From Gemmatimonadales bacterium (GTDB taxonomy: Bacteria; Gemmatimonadota; Gemmatimonadetes; Palauibacterales; Palauibacteraceae), in contig VXMR01000048.1 of the NCBI GenBank assembly GCA_009841005.1, forward strand, positions 1 through 64,000: a stretch of DNA of 64,000 bases. The letters run 5' to 3'. This document shows positions 26,276 through 34,231 of this stretch, piece after piece. Within the stretch, counting starts at the first letter, position 1; each line of letters starts with the position of its first letter. A program made the translations under genes and the position numbers. Under the pieces are notes generated by a model. That model was not told the DNA's origin and made no database searches. It worked only from the letters and a program-made list of their open reading frames with translations.

Positions 26276-26294
26276 GTTGAGAACGGGTCTCAAC
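26276..26294. promoter_or_regulatory. 7-bp inverted repeat between the divergent oxidoreductase and suf genes
   Basis: GTTGAGA and TCTCAAC flank a five-base centre, forming a perfect dyad in an intergenic region. The arrangement suggests a repressor operator, for example for an Rrf2-type regulator. No regulator gene is adjacent, so the factor is unknown. Confidence 0.45.
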
Positions 26295-26335
26295 GAGGCT
26301 TGATAAGGGGCCGTGCGCCGCGTACCTTGTCTCGT

Positions 26336-26350
26336 CGATAATCGTTATCG
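26336..26350. promoter_or_regulatory. Fur-box-like palindrome upstream of the suf operon
   Basis: CGATAA and TTATCG flank a TCG centre, a perfect dyad. The core GATAATCGTTATC matches the classical Fur 6-1-6 pattern (GATAAT-N-ATTATC) at 11 of 12 arm positions. It lies 80 bases before the sufC start in the only AT-rich part of the spacer. Control of the suf genes by iron would fit, because Fur commonly represses suf operons. Confidence 0.5.
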
Positions 26351-26429
26351 GTTCATCTTTGAATGGATTGCTGTGTTTCCAGGCCGGCGCCCCTGGGTGA
26401 CCGGCCTTTTGCAACGCAAGAGGACACGA

Positions 26430-27203
26430 ATGTCAGAACCGCTTCTGTCCATACGCGGACTCCGGGCGAAGGTCGACGGCGAGGACGCGGAGATCCTGCG
26501 CGGCGTCGATCTGGACGTCCAGCGCGGCGAGGTGCATGCCCTGATGGGTCCGAACGGCTCCGGCAAGAGCACGCTCGCCAAGGTCATCGCCGGCCACCCC
26601 GCCTACGAGGTGACGGCCGGCGAGATCCTGTTCGAGGGAGAGGACGTCCTCGAGCTGGAGCCGGATGAGCGGAGCCGCGCGGGGATCTTTCTCGCCTTCC
26701 AGTATCCCGCGGAGATCCCGGGCGTCTCGATCGCCAATTTTCTGCGGACGGCCGTGAACTCGCGGCTGGCCGAGGGCGAGGAGATGGATGTGTTCGGGTT
26801 CCAGCGCACGCTCACGGAGAAGATGGAGATGCTGAAGATGGATCCGGGCTTCGCGGCCCGGTACGTCAACGATGGCTTCTCCGGCGGCGAGAAGAAGCGG
26901 AACGAGATCCTGCAGATGGCCGTGCTTCGGCCGGCGCTCGGGGTCCTGGACGAGACGGACAGCGGACTCGACATCGACGCGCTCAAGATTGTGGCGAGCG
27001 GCGTGAACCGCCTCTCCGAAGCCGACGAGGCGCTCGGGGTTCTGCTCATCACTCACTACAAGAGGATCCTGAACTATATCCGTCCGGATCGAGTACACGT
27101 GATGATGGCGGGCCGCATCGCGGAGAGCGGCGGCGCCTCGCTCGCCGACAAGCTGGAGGCGGAGGGTTACGACTGGCTCCATCGGGCGGTGGCGGCGGTC
27201 TGA
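26430..27203 (+). CDS. sufC: Fe-S cluster assembly ATPase SufC
   Basis: This 257-residue ABC-type ATPase forms the SufBC2D scaffold that assembles Fe-S clusters in the cytoplasm. It has Walker A (GPNGSGKST), the SufC-type signature ([10 protein letters not shown]) and Walker B ([12 protein letters not shown]), whose 'ETDSGLD' is diagnostic of SufC. The ATG is preceded by AGAGGA at six bases. It is the first gene of a six-gene suf operon, 30 bases ahead of sufB and downstream of a Fur-like box. Confidence 0.96.
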   Translation: MSEPLLSIRGLRAKVDGEDAEILRGVDLDVQRGEVHALMGPNGSGKSTLAKVIAGHPAYEVTAGEILFEGEDVLELEPDERSRAGIFLAFQYPAEIPGVSIANFLRTAVNSRLAEGEEMDVFGFQRTLTEKMEMLKMDPGFAARYVNDGFSGGEKKRNEILQMAVLRPALGVLDETDSGLDIDALKIVASGVNRLSEADEALGVLLITHYKRILNYIRPDRVHVMMAGRIAESGGASLADKLEAEGYDWLHRAVAAV

Positions 27204-27233
27204 CGCCGTAAAGCCGTAAAGGGAGGAATCGAC

Positions 27234-28649
27234 ATGCCCCGGAACGAGACGATCACCGGACTCGGACTCGACGAGTACAAGTACGGATTTGTCACGGAGG
27301 ACAAGCCCGTCTTCAAGGCCGTCCCCGGCCTCTCCAGCGACATCGTCCGACAGATCTCGCACCACAAGGAGGAGCCGGACTGGATGCTCGAGTTCCGACT
27401 CAAGGCGCTCGAGGTCTACTACTCCAAGCCGATGCCGAAGTGGGGGGGCGATCTCTCGAAGCTCGAGGACACGCTCGACGAGATCTACTTCTACCTGAAG
27501 CCGCAGGACCAGATGGAGCGGTCCTGGGACGATGTCCCGCAGGAGATCAAGGACACGTTCGAGAAGCTCGGGATCCCGGAGGCGGAGCGTAAGGCGCTCG
27601 CCGGGGTCGGGGCCCAGTACGAGTCCGAGATGGTCTACCACTCCCTGAAGGAACAGTGGGAGGAGCAGGGCGTGATCTTCGAGTCGATCGAGGATGGACT
27701 CGCGAAGCACCCGGAGCTGTTCCGGCAGTATTTCTCGACCGTCGTTCCAACGCACGACAACAAGTTCGCGGCACTCAACTCGGCCGTGTGGTCGGGCGGG
27801 TCGTTCGTCTACATCCCGAAGGGGGTGAAGGTGGAGATCCCGCTCCAGGCCTACTTCCGGGTCAACGCGGAGCGCATGGGCCAGTTCGAGCGCACCCTGA
27901 TCATCTGCGAAGAGGGGGCCGAAGCCCACTACATCGAGGGCTGTACGGCGCCGGTCTACTCGACGGACTCCTTCCACTCCGGCGTCATCGAGATCGTGGT
28001 CAAGAAGGGCGCGCGCTTCCGGTACACCACGATCCAGAACTGGTCGAACAACATGTACAACCTCGTCACGCAGCGAGCGCTCGTGCACGAGGAGGCGAAG
28101 ATGGAGTGGCTCGACGGGAACCTGGGCTCGAAACTCACGATGAAATATCCGTCGTGCTATCTGGTCGGAGAGCGGGCGCACGGCGAGATCCTCTCCATCG
28201 CGTACGCCGGGGACGGTCAGCACCAGGACACGGGGGGCAAGGTGATCCACGCCGCCCCCAACACGACGTCCCAGATCACGTCGAAGTCGATCTCGAAGGG
28301 GCTCGGGCGCTCCTCGTACCGCGGACTGTGCAAGGTGTACGACGGCGCCGAGGGCGCGAAGTCCAACGTCGAGTGCGACGCCCTGCTGCTCGACGAGACG
28401 TCGCGGACGGACACCTACCCCTACATCGAGATCGATGAGAACACGGCGTCCATCGGGCACGAGGCCACGGTCTCGAAGGTCGGCGACGAGCAGCTCTTCT
28501 ATCTGATGAGTCGCGGGCTCGACGAGGCGGAGGCGATGGCGATGATCGTGCGCGGCTTCATCGAGCCGGTGGCCAAGGAGTTGCCGCTCGAGTACGCGAT
28601 CGAGCTGAACCGGCTGATCGAGCTGGAGATGGAGGGATCGGTCGGATGA
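27234..28649 (+). CDS. sufB: Fe-S cluster scaffold protein SufB
   Basis: This 471-residue protein is the core scaffold of the SufBC2D complex, on which sulfur and iron are assembled before transfer to apo-proteins. The length and sequence are typical, with '[20 protein letters not shown]' near residue 190, the long right-handed beta-helix, and '[18 protein letters not shown]' near 385. The latter contains the conserved region near the SufD contact. The ATG is preceded by GGGAGG, and the gene overlaps sufD by four bases (ATGA). Confidence 0.97.
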   Translation: MPRNETITGLGLDEYKYGFVTEDKPVFKAVPGLSSDIVRQISHHKEEPDWMLEFRLKALEVYYSKPMPKWGGDLSKLEDTLDEIYFYLKPQDQMERSWDDVPQEIKDTFEKLGIPEAERKALAGVGAQYESEMVYHSLKEQWEEQGVIFESIEDGLAKHPELFRQYFSTVVPTHDNKFAALNSAVWSGGSFVYIPKGVKVEIPLQAYFRVNAERMGQFERTLIICEEGAEAHYIEGCTAPVYSTDSFHSGVIEIVVKKGARFRYTTIQNWSNNMYNLVTQRALVHEEAKMEWLDGNLGSKLTMKYPSCYLVGERAHGEILSIAYAGDGQHQDTGGKVIHAAPNTTSQITSKSISKGLGRSSYRGLCKVYDGAEGAKSNVECDALLLDETSRTDTYPYIEIDENTASIGHEATVSKVGDEQLFYLMSRGLDEAEAMAMIVRGFIEPVAKELPLEYAIELNRLIELEMEGSVG

Positions 28650-29977
28650 GCACGATGACAGCCGGGCCGGCGGAGTCTACGCTGGCCGCGGCGGATTTCG
28701 ACACGCTTGCCGGCGCGCTGACGGAGCCGGAAGCGCTCGCGGGGGCACGGGCCGCCGCATGGGAGCGGTTCACCGCCCTTCCCTGGCCGACGAAGAAGTC
28801 GGAGGAATGGCGGTACACGGACCTCGCGAAGGTCGGCTTCGAGGCGCTCACGCCGGTGGTCCCGGCACCCGCGACGGCGGAAGCGCTGTCGGCGGACGTG
28901 CGGGAGGTGCTCGGACGCTCCGGGGAGCGGGCGGGCGTCGTCGTGCTGCGGGAGGGGCGGGTCGCGCACCTCGAACTCGAACCCGAGGTGGCGCGGAGCG
29001 GCGTGGTCCTGTCGTCGATCCGCGACGCGGCGGATCGGCATCCGGAGGTGCTGAGGCGGGCGCTGCTAGAGGCGCAGCCGGGCCCCGCGGAGGAGAAGCT
29101 CTGGGCGCTGCACCTCGCTCTCCTGGGCGGAGGCTATTTCCTCTACGTTCCGCGCGGCGTGGAGATGCCGGCGCCGATCCACGCGTTCCACATCGTCGAG
29201 CGGGCGGGGACGCTCTCCTCCGCACATTCGTTCGTGTACGCGGAGTCCGGTGCCCGGGCCGCGGTCATCGACGAGTTCCTCTCCGGCGACCTCGATGCGG
29301 AGACGGTCTCGCTTCACGGGGCGACGATCACCGGCGAGGGGGGCGCGGGGATCGAGTACGTCGCGCTCCAGCGCTTCGGCCGGGGCGTGAAGCGGTTCTC
29401 GACGCAGCACGTGACCGCGGGCCGCGACTCGCGCGTCGTGACCTTCAACGTCGCGCTCGGGGGCGACCTTTCGCGGGCGGACGTCACAAGCCGTCTCGAC
29501 GGGCCCGGGAGCGACAGCGAGATGCTCGCACTCTGGTTCGGCGACTCCGACCAGCACTTCGACCACCACACGCTGCAGCATCACGCGGCGCCGCACGCGC
29601 ACAGCGATCTGCTGTTCAAGGGGGCGCTGACGGATGCCGGGTCGAGCGTCTTCCGCGGGTTGATCCGGGTCGACAAGGGAGCCCAGCTCACGGACGCCTA
29701 TCAGACGAACCGGAATCTGCTTCTGAGCGAGAGCTCTCATGCCTCCGCGCTTCCCAACCTGGAGATCGAGGCCGACGATGTGCGCTGCTCGCACGGGGCG
29801 ACGATCGGACAGGTCGAGGACGGGCAGCTCTTCTATCTGATGAGCCGCGGTCTCACGCGGCGCCAAGCGGAGCGCCTGCTCGTGTTCGGCTTCTTCGATG
29901 AGGTGCTCGGGCGCCTTCCGATGGAGGGGGTCCGCGCGCGCGTACGCGAAGCGATCGAGGAGAAGATCGGGCTATGA
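28646..29977 (+). CDS. sufD: Fe-S cluster assembly protein SufD
   Basis: This 443-residue protein is the SufB paralogue that completes the SufBC2D complex and is needed for iron acquisition. It has the same beta-helix fold, with '[20 protein letters not shown]' near 160, '[19 protein letters not shown]' near 295 and the conserved '[20 protein letters not shown]' near 370, including the histidine associated with cluster assembly. It overlaps both neighbours by four bases, indicating translational coupling. Confidence 0.96.
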   Translation: MSTMTAGPAESTLAAADFDTLAGALTEPEALAGARAAAWERFTALPWPTKKSEEWRYTDLAKVGFEALTPVVPAPATAEALSADVREVLGRSGERAGVVVLREGRVAHLELEPEVARSGVVLSSIRDAADRHPEVLRRALLEAQPGPAEEKLWALHLALLGGGYFLYVPRGVEMPAPIHAFHIVERAGTLSSAHSFVYAESGARAAVIDEFLSGDLDAETVSLHGATITGEGGAGIEYVALQRFGRGVKRFSTQHVTAGRDSRVVTFNVALGGDLSRADVTSRLDGPGSDSEMLALWFGDSDQHFDHHTLQHHAAPHAHSDLLFKGALTDAGSSVFRGLIRVDKGAQLTDAYQTNRNLLLSESSHASALPNLEIEADDVRCSHGATIGQVEDGQLFYLMSRGLTRRQAERLLVFGFFDEVLGRLPMEGVRARVREAIEEKIGL

Positions 29978-30285
29978 GCCGATTCGTCACGGTGGCCAGG
30001 GTCGACGACGTGCCGGAGAACGGAACGTGCGGGGTGATGGCCGAGGACTTGGCGATCGCCCTCATCCGCAGCGGGGGTGAGGTCTACGCGCTCGAGGACT
30101 GCTGCTCCCACGAAGAGTTCCCGCTCTCGGACGGCGAGGTCGAGGCGGGCGAGATCACCTGTCTTCTCCACGGGGCGCGCTTCGATCTGGCGACCGGCGC
30201 GCCGAGGGCGCTCCCGGCGGTCATGCCGGTTCGACGCTTCGACGTGCGGATCGACGGGGACGACATTCAGGTCGACCTCGGCTGA
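29974..30285 (+). CDS. Rieske-type [2Fe-2S] ferredoxin in the suf operon
   Basis: This 103-residue soluble Rieske ferredoxin has the first ligand pair C-S-H in 'EDCCSHEEFPLS' and the second C-x2-H in 'ITCLLHGARFD'. It resembles the non-haem Rieske proteins of dioxygenase systems and those found between sufD and sufS in several phyla. There it may supply electrons during assembly or carry a cluster (inference). It overlaps sufD by four bases and lies 28 bases before sufS. Confidence 0.88.
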   Translation: MSRFVTVARVDDVPENGTCGVMAEDLAIALIRSGGEVYALEDCCSHEEFPLSDGEVEAGEITCLLHGARFDLATGAPRALPAVMPVRRFDVRIDGDDIQVDLG

Positions 30286-30313
30286 GCCGGACCCAGCCGA
30301 GGACCGGGGCCCG

Positions 30314-31645
30314 ATGGCGGAGATGACGGATACGAAGCAGGCAACGGGCACCTTGGCGTCAGAGCGCCCCCCGGAGGCGGCCGGGCACGGCGATGCGGGT
30401 GACGTTTCGGAGGACGGCGGCTGGGATCTCGCGGCGATCCGGGCCCAGTTCCCCATTCTCTCGAGGGAAGTCCACGGCCACCCCCTGGCCTACCTCGACA
30501 ACGCGGCGAGCTCGCAGCAGCCGCTCCGCGTGCTGAACCGGGTCGAGCGCTATCTGCGCGAGGAACACGCCAATGTGCACCGTGGCGTGCATCAGCTCAG
30601 CGCCGAAGCGACGGAGGCCTACGAGGGCGCCCGCCGTTCGGTGGCGGCGCATGCGGGGACGAGAGATCCGGCGGAGATCGTCTTCACGCGCGGCACGACG
30701 GAGGCGGTGAACCTCGTCGCGTCGAGTTGGGGGGACGCGTCCATCGGCGCGGGCGATGAGATCGTGCTCACGAAGATGGAGCACCATTCGAACCTCGTGC
30801 CGTGGCAGCTGCTCGCGGGCCGCACGGGGTGCAAGCTCCGTTTCGTCGACGTCACGCCCGAGGGCACGCTCGATCTGGACGACTACGACCGGCTCCTCGG
30901 AAAGCGATCCCGGCTGGTCGCCTGTACGCACGTCTCCAACAGCCTCGGGACCGTCAATCCGGTCCGCGAGATCGTGGACCGCGCTCACGCCGCCGGCGCG
31001 CTGACGCTCATCGACGGAGCGCAGGCCGCGCCCCACATGCTCACCGATGTGGCGAAGCTCGGGTGCGACTTCTACGCGTTCAGCAGCCACAAGATGTGTG
31101 GCCCTACCGGCGTCGGAGCGTTGTGGGCCAGGAGAGAACTGTTGGAGGAGATGCCCCCGTATCAGGGCGGGGGCGAGATGATCTCCGACGTGAAACTCGA
31201 AAGATCTTCCTGGGCGAAGGTTCCCCACAAGTTCGAGGCCGGAACGCCCAACATCTCGGGCGTCGTGGGCTTCGGCGAAGCCGCCCGCTTCCTCGCGGAC
31301 CTCGGATCGGAGGCGATCGCGTCGCACGAAGACGCCCTGAAGCGCGCCGTTTTCGAGCGGCTCGACGAGATCGAAGGGCTTCACCTGTACGGCCCGCGCG
31401 AAGGGCGGACCGCGGTCTTCTCCTTCACCTACGGTGACATACATCCGCACGACCTCTCCACGATCCTCGACCAGCGGGGAATCGCGATCCGGGCGGGGCA
31501 CCATTGCAACCAGCCGCTGATGGACCACTACGGGATCAGCAGCACGGCCCGGGCGAGCTTCTACTTCTACAATTCGCCGCGGGAGATCGACGTGCTGTGC
31601 GAAGGGCTCGCCCTGGCAGCCGAAGTCTTCGGCGGCATCGCCTGA
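30314..31645 (+). CDS. sufS: Cysteine desulfurase SufS
   Basis: This 443-residue PLP enzyme removes sulfur from L-cysteine and supplies it to SufU and SufB. A relative in this family (CsdB) also acts as a selenocysteine lyase, which may matter given the Sec genes here. The PLP lysine is K260 in 'FSSHKMCGPTG' and the persulfide cysteine is C398 in 'RAGHHCNQPLMDHYG'. An N-terminal extension of about 38 residues precedes the usual start 'DLAAIRAQFPIL'. The ATG at 30314 is the first in frame after the Rieske gene. Confidence 0.95.
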   Translation: MAEMTDTKQATGTLASERPPEAAGHGDAGDVSEDGGWDLAAIRAQFPILSREVHGHPLAYLDNAASSQQPLRVLNRVERYLREEHANVHRGVHQLSAEATEAYEGARRSVAAHAGTRDPAEIVFTRGTTEAVNLVASSWGDASIGAGDEIVLTKMEHHSNLVPWQLLAGRTGCKLRFVDVTPEGTLDLDDYDRLLGKRSRLVACTHVSNSLGTVNPVREIVDRAHAAGALTLIDGAQAAPHMLTDVAKLGCDFYAFSSHKMCGPTGVGALWARRELLEEMPPYQGGGEMISDVKLERSSWAKVPHKFEAGTPNISGVVGFGEAARFLADLGSEAIASHEDALKRAVFERLDEIEGLHLYGPREGRTAVFSFTYGDIHPHDLSTILDQRGIAIRAGHHCNQPLMDHYGISSTARASFYFYNSPREIDVLCEGLALAAEVFGGIA

Positions 31646-31649
31646 ATCC

Positions 31650-32174
31650 ATGATCGAACCCCGTCCGACGACGCCGAGCTCCTCGGGACAATCTGCCACG
31701 CCCGGGCCGATCGACCGGGAAATCCCTTCGTCGCTCAACCAGCTGTACCAGGAAGTCATCCTCGATCACTACCGGAAACCCCGGAACAAGGGGCAACTGG
31801 ACGGAGCCACGCACGCGATCACGATGAACAACCCCCTTTGCGGCGACGTGATCGAACTCATGTTGCGCGTGGAAGGGGGGAGCATCGCCGAGGCGCGCTT
31901 TCTGGGCCGCGGGTGCTCGATCAGCCTGGCGTCGGCGTCGATGCTCACGGGACGCGTGCGGGGCAAATCGCTCGAGCAGGCGCTGGAACTCTCCCGGAAG
32001 TTCACGCACCTCCTGCACGGAGACGGAGCGCTGCTGTCGGACGACGACCTCGGCGATCTGCGCACGCTGGCGGGGGTCTCGAAGTTTCCGGTCCGCATCA
32101 AGTGCGCGCTGCTGGCGTGGAACTGTCTCGAGGAGCTGGGCGACGGGACGGACGCCGACGGCGGCTCCGGGTGA
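31650..32174 (+). CDS. sufU: Zinc-dependent sulfurtransferase SufU
   Basis: This 174-residue IscU-like protein takes sulfur from SufS and passes it to SufB. The ligands C64 and D66 ('NPLCGD'), C89 ('GRGCSIS') and C152 ('RIKCALLAW') are all present, and the spacing with an insertion of about 19 residues is typical of SufU rather than IscU. It has an extended low-complexity N-terminus. It starts four bases after sufS, as in Gram-positive suf operons. Confidence 0.93.
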   Translation: MIEPRPTTPSSSGQSATPGPIDREIPSSLNQLYQEVILDHYRKPRNKGQLDGATHAITMNNPLCGDVIELMLRVEGGSIAEARFLGRGCSISLASASMLTGRVRGKSLEQALELSRKFTHLLHGDGALLSDDDLGDLRTLAGVSKFPVRIKCALLAWNCLEELGDGTDADGGSG

Positions 32175-32208
32175 ACTCCGCGACTCCGGACGGAAGCCGC
32201 AGCTCGGC

Positions 32209-33162
32209 GTGAGCTCCGGCGGCCCCTCCGCTACCGTTGGCCGCGTGCTGCGGATCGCGGGTGGGGTCTATCACGTCGACGATTCCAGGACGGTAGTCCG
32301 GGCCTCGCTGCGGGGGCGCCTGAAGCGGACGGACTCGCGCATCGTTTCGGTCGGCGACCTCGTAGAGATGGAACGCGTCGGCGACGAGATGCGGATCGTT
32401 CGGCTTCGCGCGCGAAGCGGCGCGCTCTCCCGGCACGGTGTCTCCAAGCGGCGCGAGCAGGTGATCGTGGCGAACGTGGACCAGGTCGCCGTCGTCGTCT
32501 CGGTGACGGCGCCCGATCCCGACTTCCTCATGGTGGACCGACTGCTCGCGCTCGCGGCGCTGAGCGGCATCGATGCCTTCCTCGTCGTGAACAAGACGGA
32601 CCTCGCGGAGCCTGTGCCAAACGCTGCGAGTTCCGGCGCGGCGGCCGGGAAGCCGGCACCCGGGGACGGCCTCGAACAGTACGCGGCGCTCGGCGTGGAG
32701 ACGCTGCGGACGAGCGTCGAGTCGAGGGCGGGACTGGGGGCGCTTTCGGAATGCCTCGCGGGGCGGATCACGGTGCTCAGCGGGCAGTCGGGCGTGGGAA
32801 AGTCGAGCCTGCTGAACGCGATCGTGCCGGAACTCGACCTGCGCGTGGGCGAGATCAGCGAGCGGCGGGGGCGGGGGCGGCATACGACCGTGGCGTCGGC
32901 GCTCTATCGATATCCGGGGGGCGGCTACGTGGCGGACACACCCGGCCTGCAGTACCTGGCGCTGTGGGAGCTGGATCCGGCGGAACTTTCGGGGGGCTTC
33001 GTCGAGATCGCCGCGATGAGCGGCGCCTGCCGGTTCGCGGACTGCCGGCATCGGGTGGAGCCGGACTGCGCGGTTCGCGCGGCCGTGGAGGATGGGAGGA
33101 TCGGCCGGAGGCGGCTGGAGAGCTACCTGCGCCTCCTCGACGAGGCAGAGAAGGGTCGTTGA
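32209..33162 (+). CDS. rsgA: Ribosome small-subunit-dependent GTPase RsgA
   Basis: This 317-residue circularly permuted GTPase assists late maturation of the 30S ribosomal subunit. It has an N-terminal OB-fold, then G4 (NKTD, about residue 125), G1 (GQSGVGKSS, about 190), G3 (DTPG) and a C-terminal zinc site (C-x4-C-x-H-x5-C in 'CRFADCRHRVEPDC'). It begins with GTG 34 bases after sufU and overlaps the following NUDIX gene by four bases (TTGA). Confidence 0.93.
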   Translation: MSSGGPSATVGRVLRIAGGVYHVDDSRTVVRASLRGRLKRTDSRIVSVGDLVEMERVGDEMRIVRLRARSGALSRHGVSKRREQVIVANVDQVAVVVSVTAPDPDFLMVDRLLALAALSGIDAFLVVNKTDLAEPVPNAASSGAAAGKPAPGDGLEQYAALGVETLRTSVESRAGLGALSECLAGRITVLSGQSGVGKSSLLNAIVPELDLRVGEISERRGRGRHTTVASALYRYPGGGYVADTPGLQYLALWELDPAELSGGFVEIAAMSGACRFADCRHRVEPDCAVRAAVEDGRIGRRRLESYLRLLDEAEKGR

Positions 33163-33755
33163 GCGAGGGTTGGAGCGCGGCGCGGGTCGCTCATCGGCTG
33201 ATCACGGCGGGTCACACCGAGGTCGACCCCGGGGCGGCGGAGCGCCACGCGGCCGTGACCCTCGTGGTCCGTCCTCGGAGTCACGGCCTGGAGGTGCTCT
33301 TCGTCCGGCGGGCGGAGCTCCCCGGCGACCCTTGGTCCGGCCACATGGCGCTTCCCGGCGGGCACCGGGACGCGGCGGACGCCGATCTCCTGGAGACGGC
33401 GCGCCGCGAGTTGCGCGAGGAAGTGGGGCTCGATCTTCCGCGCAACGGCTTCCTCGGACGGCTCGACGACCTGCACCCGGTGACGCGCCGGATCCCGTCG
33501 ATCCTCATCTCCCCCTTCGTCGCGTGGCACGGGGAGGACGCACGGGTCTCGACGAACGCCGAAGTGCAGTATCATGTGTGGGCTCCGCTCCGCGCGCTGC
33601 GCGATCCGGCACTGCGCTCGGAAGTCCGCTATCCCGATGGGGGCCACGAACATGTGTGGCCCTCCATCCTGTACGAGGGCGACGCCATTTGGGGGCTCAC
33701 GCACCGCGTCGTCATGAACTTCCTCGACATCATCACGGAGAGAACCGGCCAATGA
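33159..33755 (+). CDS. NUDIX hydrolase, CoA-pyrophosphatase-like
   Basis: This 198-residue NUDIX protein has the box 'GGHRDAADADLLETARRELREEVGL' split over about residues 66-92, with the catalytic 'RELREEVG' helix. The preceding 'VLFVRRAELPGDPWSGHMA' matches the UPF0035/CoAse subfamily, which cleaves CoA or related nucleotides. The TTG start overlaps the rsgA stop. Its own TGA overlaps the ATG of the OsmC-like gene (ATGA), so the three genes are translationally coupled. Confidence 0.85.
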   Translation: MSEGWSAARVAHRLITAGHTEVDPGAAERHAAVTLVVRPRSHGLEVLFVRRAELPGDPWSGHMALPGGHRDAADADLLETARRELREEVGLDLPRNGFLGRLDDLHPVTRRIPSILISPFVAWHGEDARVSTNAEVQYHVWAPLRALRDPALRSEVRYPDGGHEHVWPSILYEGDAIWGLTHRVVMNFLDIITERTGQ

Positions 33756-34219
33756 GTGAAGTCGTCTACCGCTCGCACGTGAAGATCGTGCGACAGAAGG
33801 GTCCATACCGCACGGCAGAGATCCCGGCCACGGATGCGCCAGTCGATTTCGGCGTCCACTCCGCGGTCGCCGAGTACTACGGCGTCCGCGACAACCGCGA
33901 CATCGCCACGACACTCGACTATGTCATCGCCGCGACCGGCGGCTGACTGGCCGGAACCTTCGGGGGCGCGCTGGAAGCGCGCGGCGTCAAGGCGGATGAG
34001 GGGCGGTTGGTGGCGAACGTTGAGGGCGAGGTCGAGACGGACGACGGCGTGCTCGTCATCCGGCGGATCCGGACCCGGTATCGGCTCCAGGCGGATGAGG
34101 CGCACGCCGACGCGATCCGGCGCGCGTTCGAGGCCCATCCGCCGAAGTGTCCGGTCTACCGAACGCTCTCCGGCTGCATCGACATCACGACGGAACTCGA
34201 CGTCGTCCCGGTCGACTGA
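33752..34219 (+). CDS. OsmC-like protein with in-frame TGA at the catalytic position: predicted selenoprotein
   Basis: This is a 155-residue OsmC/Ohr-family peroxide reductase-like protein if the TGA at 33944-33946 is read as selenocysteine (residue 65). The frame is unbroken on both sides. The N-terminal part ends '...TTLDYVIAATGG', and reading resumes with 'LAGTFGGALEARG', exactly where family members have the first redox cysteine. The second, Cys133 in 'PPKCPVYRTL', is intact. A hairpin fitting the bacterial SECIS rules follows (33966-33982). The ATG overlaps the NUDIX stop. Sec-containing OsmC-like proteins are a known but rare selenoprotein family. A nonsense pseudogene is the main alternative, but one TGA at the one catalytic position is hard to explain that way. 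Confidence 0.85.
33966..33982 (+). promoter_or_regulatory. Candidate SECIS hairpin of the OsmC-like selenoprotein
   Basis: GCGCGCT (33966-33972) pairs perfectly with AGCGCGC (33976-33982) around a three-base GGA loop. The loop's first G is 27 bases after the last base of TGA, within the usual 16-37 base range. The loop opens with G, as SelB-recognised elements do. It lies inside the coding region, as in all bacterial SECIS elements. Confidence 0.7.
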
Positions 34220-34231
34220 ACTCGCGGCGGC

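Noticed and set aside
26190-26414. Minus-strand frame with a CxxC motif upstream of suf
   Set aside because: It spans the divergent promoter region and both palindromes, and has no ribosome site or family look.
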